Source of the DNA: a virus
Virus record (IMG/VR): IMGVR_UViG_3300020438_000012
Location: 38,474 to 102,473 of that record
Direction: 5' to 3' (one strand)
Length of the DNA stretch: 64,000 bases
Shown: in pieces, positions 58,558-64,000 of the stretch
Position numbering within the stretch: the first letter of the stretch is position 1
Layout: every line of letters begins with the position of its first letter
Notes under the pieces: model-generated
The model's input: only the letters and a program-made list of their open reading frames with translations
Told to the model about the DNA's origin: nothing
Databases searched by the model: none
Translations under genes and position numbers: made by a program

Positions 58558-58747
58558 ACCCGGGCAGCTAAAAATAGTTCCAAATGGATTTTATCTTGTA
58601 AAAGATGGGAATGCCCCTTACTATTTTAAAGTCTGTGGTGACCAGCCTGGTCTTATACTTGATCGGCTCACAGACAAAAAAGATACAAGATACATCGTTT
58701 TAGTTAACGACAAGCCTTTAATAGTAGAAAGTTTTAAACTAGCCTAG
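58550..58747 (+). CDS. Small beta protein
   Basis: A 65-residue protein (QLKIVPNGFYLVKDGNAPYY, FKVCGDQPGLILDRL, RYIVLVNDKPLIVES), likely a single small beta domain. It overlaps the previous gene by 8 bases. Unknown function. Confidence 0.6.
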   Translation: MYKPGQLKIVPNGFYLVKDGNAPYYFKVCGDQPGLILDRLTDKKDTRYIVLVNDKPLIVESFKLA

Positions 58748-58760
58748 AGTGGAGAAAATA

Positions 58761-58973
58761 ATGCGACATTTTGTAATTGAACTTGCCAACGAAATCAACC
58801 GAATTGAGAACGAAAAGACATTGCTTACAGAGCAACTCAAGGAGACTTACGCTAGCTATGAAGATAAGTTAGATACAAAGGCATTCAAGGCAGCACTGCG
58901 CATTGCAAAGATCAAGGCGAGGCACAAGGGAAGCGATGTTGAACTTGATAATATTCTTGAAGCTCTTAGCTGA
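58761..58973 (+). CDS. GapR/DUF2312-like small coiled-coil protein
   Basis: About 70 residues from ATG 58761 after GTGGAG (GTG 58749 also possible). ELANEINRIENEKTLLTEQL then KETYASYEDKLDTKAFKAAL and ELDNILEAL have the layout of GapR/DUF2312 (IERIE.LEEEKK....KEVYAEAK..GFD.KALR..). GapR binds overtwisted AT-rich DNA. The similarity is partial and by eye, so a different coiled-coil protein is possible. Confidence 0.6.
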   Translation: MRHFVIELANEINRIENEKTLLTEQLKETYASYEDKLDTKAFKAALRIAKIKARHKGSDVELDNILEALS

Positions 58974-58980
58974 TATTTAT
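58973..58980 (+). promoter_or_regulatory. Late-promoter-like motif ATATTTAT
   Basis: ATATTTAT overlaps the stop of the GapR-like gene and lies 17 bases before ATG 58998, with GGGAGA between. Confidence 0.45.
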
Positions 58981-58997
58981 GTTCGGGAGATCTGGAC

Positions 58998-59465
58998 ATG
59001 AAAGAACTTGAGATTGCAATTAGCCTCGCCCTTGCGGGGCTTCGTATTACGCCAGAACAACAGATGGCAATTTCGGAAGCTAAGTTTGTTGACCTAGTTG
59101 ACCTAGGTCTTTCTCTTGATGAGATTGCAAACCTTAAAAACGCAACTACAAAAGAAATGCAAAGGTCAATTGCTCAGTTTGCATCATACGGCGATAAGAG
59201 CGAGATGCTTTCTGAAGGTCATGGAATGCACATGGACAACATGGCTGCTCGCGACTTTGATTACGGAAGCGGCGAAGCAAAAATGACAAAGCGACAGCTT
59301 TATCACATTGCAAAGAATGCAATGATGCTTCACGAATCATTGATGGATGGCGATGACCTTCCAGAGTGGTGCCAGTCAAAAATTGCCCAAGCTGAACAGG
59401 CCGTCGATGATGTTGCTGAGTATCTAGAATATAAGATGCTTAACAGTATGATGCAAGAGTCTTGA
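58998..59465 (+). CDS. Virion-like protein ending at a possibly read-through TGA
   Basis: A 155-residue protein. N-terminus is helical (LEIAISLALAGLRITPEQQM, ISEA). Residues 95-145 (MTKRQLYHIAKNAMMLHESL then DGDDLPEWCQSKIAQAEQAV) match a short domain I associate with marine T4-like phage proteins. The stop is TGA at 59463, but the same frame stays open and protein-like for 62 more codons to TAG at 59652-59654. So either read-through gives a 218-residue form, or the gene has a nonsense change. Confidence 0.75.
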   Translation: MKELEIAISLALAGLRITPEQQMAISEAKFVDLVDLGLSLDEIANLKNATTKEMQRSIAQFASYGDKSEMLSEGHGMHMDNMAARDFDYGSGEAKMTKRQLYHIAKNAMMLHESLMDGDDLPEWCQSKIAQAEQAVDDVAEYLEYKMLNSMMQES

Positions 59466-59654
59466 AGCGGTTCACGCTCAGCGGTCGCTGAGCTCGATGA
59501 GGACGACGATCCTCTCGGCGGTAGCGATCCTGGAGAAGGATATCAGAAAGCAACAGCCAAGAAAATGTTTCTAGATCCACAGAGTGGCGGCTACGAAGAC
59601 AAAAGCAAAGAGAACGTTTTAAGATTCCTAAGAAGCCTAGGCTTGATGTCTTAG
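59466..59654 (+). other. In-frame coding extension after TGA
   Basis: The frame of the previous gene goes on as SGSRSAVAELDEDDDPLGGS, then a Lys/Tyr-rich part and SKENVLRFLRSLGLMS. It has no ATG/GTG/TTG start with a ribosome site before residue 34 (ATG 59565). The acidic linker and helical end look like true protein. It would be expressed only by reading through TGA, or it is the lost C-terminus of a broken gene. Confidence 0.6.
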
Positions 59655-59656
59655 CC

Positions 59657-60724
59657 TTACTTCTTTTTCTTTGCTTTAGATTTCTTGACAACAGCCCATG
59701 GTTTAGAAGGAGTCGCAGAGTTAACTCTGGCATGAGCCCACTGGTGTTGCGACATTCCTTTTCTAGATCCGGAAGATGCCCAAGCAGCTAATCCCTTCTT
59801 GTACTCAGCGTAGACTGAACCAGGGGTTAGCCCTCTTTTTTCTGCTTTCTTTTTAAGAGTTGCCTTAGTCTTCTTGCTAAGCTCTTCTCGGATGATACTT
59901 CGGATTCTACGTAGGTCTTTTGATTCGTTCTTTGTATCTTTTCTTTGAACGTTTCGGAAGCTTTTCTTACTTAGCTCTTTCTTTTCCATTCTTTCTCTCC
60001 TACGATATGCTTTTTGTTTAAGCTTTTCGGCTTGCTTTGTTTTACCTTGCTTCTTAAGTTCGGCAGCTTTCTTCAAGTCAGCCTGAGATTGATCAAGTTG
60101 TTTATCTCTCTTCGAACCTTGCGGAGCACCGTACTGCTTAAGGTGAGGCCTATCGGATTCTGCAATTTCATCCTCAGGAACCATATCCATTTCATCTGGG
60201 CCTTTAGGATCGATGCCTACTAACGGACCACGTCCATCTGGCACCACAACTTTGCCTGTGACGTTTTTACCATTTTTCTTGTAAGAAACAGTGTCACCTT
60301 TTTTAACCTCGCTTAGAAGGTCATCCAGTGGCAACAGGCTACTTTCATTTTTTGCTTTTTTATCGGCTGCGTCCATCTGTCTTACCCTTGCATTTGCCCA
60401 ACTACGACCAGGGTTTCCTCCCCACAGAAGCCAGGCAACATAGCCTCGATCTTCGTAGGGCTTTTTGCCTTTGTCGATTTTGGAGTTTTTTTCATGGCGA
60501 TCGAAAAAAGCTTTCATTCGTCGCACAACTCGAGGAGACATGTTGCTTCTTTTTTTCAAGCTAGATGCTCTTGAAACTCCGCTGCCGATTCCTAATGACC
60601 CAGCTTGCTTCGAAGTAAGACCACCACCACCGCCTTTCTTACGATATTCAAGTCCTCGCTCCGCTGCTTTGGCCATGGCCTCAGTAGGTTTAAAATTGAT
60701 ATGAGAATACTTCTTTGCAGGCAT
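59657..60724 (-). CDS. Multi-domain protein with DUF5824/DUF5872-like modules
   Basis: A 355-residue basic protein, the only minus-strand gene. Residues 90-125 (YEDRGYVAWLLWGGNPGRSW then ANARVRQMDAADK) and 305-335 (YKKGLAAWASSGSRKGMSQHQ then WAHARVNS) are two small modules found in phage proteins of unknown function. Residues 138-185 look like a KOW/SH3-type barrel (KKGDTVSYKKNGKNVTGKVV). Between them are basic coiled coils and DLRRIRSIIREEL, like the leader family. LSE and IRE sites could be protease cuts. The DUF names are from memory and should be checked. Confidence 0.72.
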   Translation of the reverse strand: MPAKKYSHINFKPTEAMAKAAERGLEYRKKGGGGGLTSKQAGSLGIGSGVSRASSLKKRSNMSPRVVRRMKAFFDRHEKNSKIDKGKKPYEDRGYVAWLLWGGNPGRSWANARVRQMDAADKKAKNESSLLPLDDLLSEVKKGDTVSYKKNGKNVTGKVVVPDGRGPLVGIDPKGPDEMDMVPEDEIAESDRPHLKQYGAPQGSKRDKQLDQSQADLKKAAELKKQGKTKQAEKLKQKAYRRRERMEKKELSKKSFRNVQRKDTKNESKDLRRIRSIIREELSKKTKATLKKKAEKRGLTPGSVYAEYKKGLAAWASSGSRKGMSQHQWAHARVNSATPSKPWAVVKKSKAKKKK

Positions 60725-60840
60725 TTTGTCTCCAAATATATTTAGTTGCCAAAAACAATAAAATACTCAACTAATATTACACTTTTCGGCGTACAAGTAG
60801 AAACCTCGCAATATAATCAACTAAGTTTTTTGGAGGACCT
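60725..60840. promoter_or_regulatory. Divergent intergenic region with promoter
   Basis: 116 AT-rich bases between the minus-strand gene and the next + gene. On + it has TATAAT at 60812-60817 and GGAGG at 60832 before ATG 60841; the -35 (CGTACA, 16 bases upstream) is weak. On minus, AAATATATTTGGAG precedes the divergent gene start, with the ribosome site GGAG. Confidence 0.55.
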
Positions 60841-61896
60841 ATGATCATAAGCCCTATTAATAATCATGCGAATCGCACTTACTCGCATCGAACAGGTTGG
60901 GGAAGGATGTGGGCCAACTGTCTTGATACTGAAGTCGGCTTCAATTCCGATTGGTCGAATGAGGAACGTGTCTATCTTGAACACGGCATGGAATGGAAGG
61001 TTGGAGCAAAGTCCATCAACTACTTTCTTGCATCGGAAAAGCAGCTTCAAGAACTTGCAGATGAAAACAAGCAAAGAGTTGCAGATGGAAAAGATTCGAA
61101 GCTTTCTGCTTGGGACAAGCTGGCCGCGAAGGCCCGAATGTTTGAACAGTTTGAAGGTGAGCTGTTCTCCTTAGACGTTGATTGCCCAATGTACGGAACC
61201 CTTCTTAAAACCCGGGTGAAGCCTTGGGTCCCTGATTCATTCCAGAGCTTGGACTTTGACAAAATTGATGAGGTCTGCAGTCGTGCTAAGACAATCAGGC
61301 AAGAGCATCTTGGCCGAGACTTCGTTGTATTTGGAGACTCGCACTCACTTTCTGCATGGCACCCGGAAGCTGCACTATCAAGAAACGACGGGCAAACTTT
61401 AAACGGAGCAATAAAGAAGGGGTTCGACGCCTGGCTTCAGCCGTTTCATGACGAAACACAGATTAAGAAGCTAAGGACTTACCTTGGGAACATTGATATT
61501 CGTCACCACATCTGCCGTATCTACGAACACGAAGATCAGCTTGAAGCTACTCGCAAACTTGTTTGGAGATATTTTGAAGAACTTGGTCGAGTAAAGTTGC
61601 TTTACGGAATTAAACACATCGAAGTTGTTGCAGCAATTCCTATCGAGAACATTAGTCGGAAGTTACCGAAAACTGGTTATCATAAAGGCAAGCCGTACTG
61701 GGGAACTTGGGAACAGCGAACGGCAATAGTCAAAGAGTTCAACGACTATAGTCGACTTCTTTGCGATCATCCAAGCTATAGATTTATTGAGTGGCCAAAT
61801 CATTTTAAAAATGATTCAGACGAGTTAGACTTCCAGTACATGGAGCGACCTCAGTCGGTGCACATCTCGCCAGAACACTACAAGTGGGGCATCTAA
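60841..61896 (+). CDS. Unknown enzyme-like protein with GDSH motif
   Basis: A 351-residue protein with GGAGG. DFVVFGDSHSLSAWHPEA near residue 160 resembles block I of SGNH/GDSL hydrolases, NIDIRHHICRIYEHED near 220 and the C-terminal ERPQSVHISPEHYKW (last block, His) could hold other active-site residues. PIENISRKLPKTGYHKGKPY is another conserved-looking block. It overlaps the next gene by 13 bases or more, so both work in one pathway. Reaction unknown; role in base modification is inferred from neighbours. Confidence 0.7.
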   Translation: MIISPINNHANRTYSHRTGWGRMWANCLDTEVGFNSDWSNEERVYLEHGMEWKVGAKSINYFLASEKQLQELADENKQRVADGKDSKLSAWDKLAAKARMFEQFEGELFSLDVDCPMYGTLLKTRVKPWVPDSFQSLDFDKIDEVCSRAKTIRQEHLGRDFVVFGDSHSLSAWHPEAALSRNDGQTLNGAIKKGFDAWLQPFHDETQIKKLRTYLGNIDIRHHICRIYEHEDQLEATRKLVWRYFEELGRVKLLYGIKHIEVVAAIPIENISRKLPKTGYHKGKPYWGTWEQRTAIVKEFNDYSRLLCDHPSYRFIEWPNHFKNDSDELDFQYMERPQSVHISPEHYKWGI

Positions 61897-62981
61897 TGGA
61901 AGACAAGATCAGGTTGAATGAGTACTACTACGACTTTCTGGAGTACTATAAAAAGGCAAAGCATGTCCAAGGTCACTCGAACCTTGGAGGTAATCCCTAT
62001 ATTGGTTCTTGCGGTGACGATCTAATCGAAAACGTAACGATTTACGACACGGTTGAACGAAGGCATGCCGGATTTCAGAACATGCTGCAGGACCTTTGGT
62101 TCGGAAGCAATGCTCCAAAGTACTATAAGTGGACTGAAGAACACAAGCAGCGAAATCAATCATATGATAGGCAGCATGAACATTGGTCGGGATCCCGACA
62201 ATGGCTCTGGATCTGCATGTTTCACAGAATCACGGGAAGTGGGGCATCATTTGAGGAAGACCATGGCTATCGAAACACTGTTATCCCAGAGTTGGCAAAG
62301 CTAAAGACGTGCGAAGAAATGGCTGAATGGGTGAAGCATAACGACGACATGCCAATGTTTACCTCAATCGGAAACCAGATACCAATGTTTCCGAGCAAGC
62401 ACCTATGGGAATCTCTTAACAAATCTGGTTTTGAATATAAGACTCCGGGAAAGTTATGGATCAGTGAATGTATGACAGACCTTGTTGATGACACTTGGAA
62501 ATTCATCTTCAAGATTCGTGATCTAGAAAATCGAAAGGCCAACATACGAGAAATTGTAGACTTCATGTGCGAGTGGAACAGGGAAAGAGGGATAAAGCGT
62601 TTCCACTTTCAGTTCACTGCAACCGCGGCTGATATTGCAGATTACTACCCAGACCTTGTAGATCCTTTGTCACACATGTATTATGGTAAGAACGCTAAGG
62701 AATCCATGGACCTGTTCGCTGAAAAGCTAGGTCGCTACAAAAAGGATCTTTACTATGACTACGTAATGGAAGCAGCTGTTAGGGATACTGGCGGTGCCCC
62801 AAGGGACCTCGAGGATGTAATGTGCGATTACATTAGGTGGGTTGAAAACTATATTCCTGATAGCAAGAAGAAAACTTACGAGCATCTTGATCGAACATCA
62901 ATCTGGAATACATCAGCCATTGCTAATCACCCTAAGGGAAGGCAGCGTTGGATGATCGGAACAAACAAATGGGAGTGGTAA
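61896..62981 (+). CDS. Alpha-glutamyl/putrescinyl thymine pyrophosphorylase-like protein
   Basis: About 361 residues from ATG 61896; TTG/GTG forms upstream are possible. WLWICMFHRITGSGASFEED then HGYRNTVIPEL, PMFTSIGNQIPMFPSK, and REIVDFMCEWNRERGIKRFH then FQFTATAADIADYYPDLVDP form a pattern I link to the aGPT-pyrophosphorylase clades. These replace a pyrophosphate on hydroxymethyl-dU in DNA with an amino acid or polyamine. The PLP enzyme next to it fits that pathway. The link is from memory, so a profile search is needed. Confidence 0.6.
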   Translation: MEDKIRLNEYYYDFLEYYKKAKHVQGHSNLGGNPYIGSCGDDLIENVTIYDTVERRHAGFQNMLQDLWFGSNAPKYYKWTEEHKQRNQSYDRQHEHWSGSRQWLWICMFHRITGSGASFEEDHGYRNTVIPELAKLKTCEEMAEWVKHNDDMPMFTSIGNQIPMFPSKHLWESLNKSGFEYKTPGKLWISECMTDLVDDTWKFIFKIRDLENRKANIREIVDFMCEWNRERGIKRFHFQFTATAADIADYYPDLVDPLSHMYYGKNAKESMDLFAEKLGRYKKDLYYDYVMEAAVRDTGGAPRDLEDVMCDYIRWVENYIPDSKKKTYEHLDRTSIWNTSAIANHPKGRQRWMIGTNKWEW

Positions 62982-63872
62982 ATGGCACACAATAAGCATG
63001 TAGTTGATGGAATCAACAAAGACCTTCAGCTTCGGACAAAAGAAGAGTGGTTAGCAATGACCGAAGGTTGGGTTGACCCTTATGGTCTGCCGATCGTTGC
63101 TCGTCATGAGGGCGTCAACGTTGTTCGCGATGACCACATGGTCGGATCAAAGTGCCGGTTTGCAGATATGTTGATGGCTTCCACAAAGGAAGATACTATA
63201 GTTTACGTCCAGCCTCGGTTCGGACTAGCGGGGCCTTCTATTGTCGAAGCCGCAAGTCGTTACAACAAGAAGGTTGTTCTGTTTATGCCTGCCTCTAAGA
63301 AGATTTCACAACATCAGGCGGTCTGTATTGAGCGAGGGGCAGAAGTTCGGTTTGTTAGAATTGCTGCAATGCCAAACCTTAACGGATATGCAAAAAAGTG
63401 GGCAGAAGAACGTGGCGCTGCATTCATTCCTCTCGGCCTCCGTCACGAATTAGTAACAGCTTGTGCGGTTCGTGTTGTTGAAAACATCCGAGAGGTTTAC
63501 GGAGATCCGGGTCACGTCTGGTTTGCCATTTCAACCGGCGTGCTTGGCCGCTCACTTCAGATTGGCTGGCAAAATTCTGAGCATCATGCAATTGCAGTTT
63601 CAAGAAATTTAAAGGCTGGAGAACTAGGCGTCGCTTCTGTAGATTCTGATTCACTTGCATTTGCTCAGATGGAAAAGAAACATAACTTCCCTCCTTTTCC
63701 GACCGTTGGAAACTATGATGCAAAAGTTTGGAAGTACATTCCAAAGAATCGACCGGAAGAAAATCACTGGATGTGGAACGTTGGAAAGGAACCAAACTTA
63801 AACGATCAAACTATTTTTGACAAGGTCGACTCGTATCGTGACTGGAACGACAAGAGAGACCTGTTGTCTTAA
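62982..63872 (+). CDS. PLP-dependent enzyme, fold type II (Trp synthase beta/ACC deaminase-like)
   Basis: A 296-residue protein starting on the base after the previous stop. VVRDDHMVGSKCRFADML gives the PLP Lys in the typical D-x-x-x-GSKxR form of fold type II. TIVYVQPRFGLAGPSIVEAA (a substrate loop region) and KKVVLFMPASKKISQHQAV, then ERGAEVRFVR are also typical. VWFAISTGVLGRSLQIG fits the phosphate-binding Ser/Gly loop. It probably acts on an amino acid attached to, or meant for, a modified thymine. A free amino-acid substrate is the alternative. Confidence 0.75.
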   Translation: MAHNKHVVDGINKDLQLRTKEEWLAMTEGWVDPYGLPIVARHEGVNVVRDDHMVGSKCRFADMLMASTKEDTIVYVQPRFGLAGPSIVEAASRYNKKVVLFMPASKKISQHQAVCIERGAEVRFVRIAAMPNLNGYAKKWAEERGAAFIPLGLRHELVTACAVRVVENIREVYGDPGHVWFAISTGVLGRSLQIGWQNSEHHAIAVSRNLKAGELGVASVDSDSLAFAQMEKKHNFPPFPTVGNYDAKVWKYIPKNRPEENHWMWNVGKEPNLNDQTIFDKVDSYRDWNDKRDLLS

Positions 63873-63902
63873 CCCTGAGTGCAGATTCGGCGGTTTGCGT
63901 GT

Positions 63903-63908
63903 TATAGT
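63903..63908 (+). promoter_or_regulatory. Extended -10 promoter before UV endonuclease
   Basis: TGT-TATAGT (63900-63908) is an extended -10 element in the gap after the PLP gene. No clear -35. CGGAGG and ATG 63932 follow. Confidence 0.5.
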
Positions 63909-63931
63909 AAACATGATCGGAGGTTAAAAAC

Positions 63932-64000
63932 ATGAGACTAGGTTACGCATGCATCAACGAAACGCTAACAAACCAAGGGATCAAGGCAAACCGCACAGCA
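63932..64000 (+). CDS. UV-damage endonuclease (UvdE/UvsE-like), N-terminus only
   Basis: The first 23 codons before the window ends: MRLGYACINETLTNQGIKAN then RTA. RLGYACIN-x-TL and the following N-R-T are the conserved N-terminus of the UVDE family of TIM-barrel repair nucleases. It nicks 5' of UV photoproducts. CGGAGG precedes the ATG. Only the first strand is visible. Confidence 0.65.
   Translation, partial: MRLGYACINETLTNQGIKANRTA

Noticed and set aside
59463-59465. Genome-wide recoding of TGA
   Set aside because: TGA is the clean end of many genes here, such as the tail tube (12148-12150), with good starts just after it. Any read-through is local.

Overview
The window is a stretch of a large tailed-phage (myovirus) genome of the T4 superfamily. 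It probably comes from an aquatic bacteriophage. The evidence is a gp23-type capsid protein, gp13/gp14/gp15-type neck and tail-completion proteins, contractile sheath and tube genes, a gp32-type SSB, a UvsX/RecA recombinase and a DnaB-type helicase. Genes are tightly packed, often with ATGA/TAATG overlaps, and all but one lie on the + strand. No tRNA, rRNA, insertion sequence, integrase or CRISPR array was seen. The host cannot be named from the sequence.

Layout. 1-12150 is the morphogenesis module: end of the major capsid protein, two paralogous small structural proteins, neck and completion proteins, two giant tandem tail sheath paralogues, and the tail tube. 12167-16186 is an array of eleven small genes that share an N-terminal leader (MKITKRQLRRIIKEE-like) followed by unrelated bodies. 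16255-26981 is the baseplate/tail-length module: a gp26-like zinc protein with a probable frameshift extension, the tape measure, a LysM-like protein and large hub-like proteins. 27017-44814 is replication and nucleotide metabolism: a small family A polymerase, HD hydrolase, SSB, recombinase, flap nuclease, helicase, class II ribonucleotide reductase, a full DnaE-type Pol III alpha, a ThyA-family enzyme, dUTPase, DHH phosphoesterase and dCMP deaminase. 44831-54102 is a run of mostly unrecognised, probably virion-associated proteins, including a superoxide-dismutase-fold protein without its metal ligands and a PD-(D/E)XK nuclease. 54077-59654 has a second flap nuclease, a GroEL, a sigma-70 factor split into two genes, and small proteins. 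59657-60724 is the only minus-strand gene. 60841-63872 looks like a DNA-base hypermodification operon, followed by the start of a UV-damage endonuclease.

How it may work together. Late genes are repeatedly preceded by ATA(C/T)TTA(T/G). Several replication-side genes are preceded by TGTAAA-N16-TATAAT. The split sigma factor would be an obvious candidate for switching between the two classes. The leader family carries (L/I)xE motifs like those cut by the T4 prohead protease gp21, so the leader proteins may be a large set of internal capsid proteins delivered with the DNA. A ThyA-family enzyme, dUTPase, dCMP deaminase, a PLP enzyme and an alpha-glutamyl/putrescinyl-thymine-pyrophosphorylase-like protein suggest a modified thymine in the phage DNA. 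Such a base could protect the phage from its own restriction-like nuclease. The last two ideas are inference.
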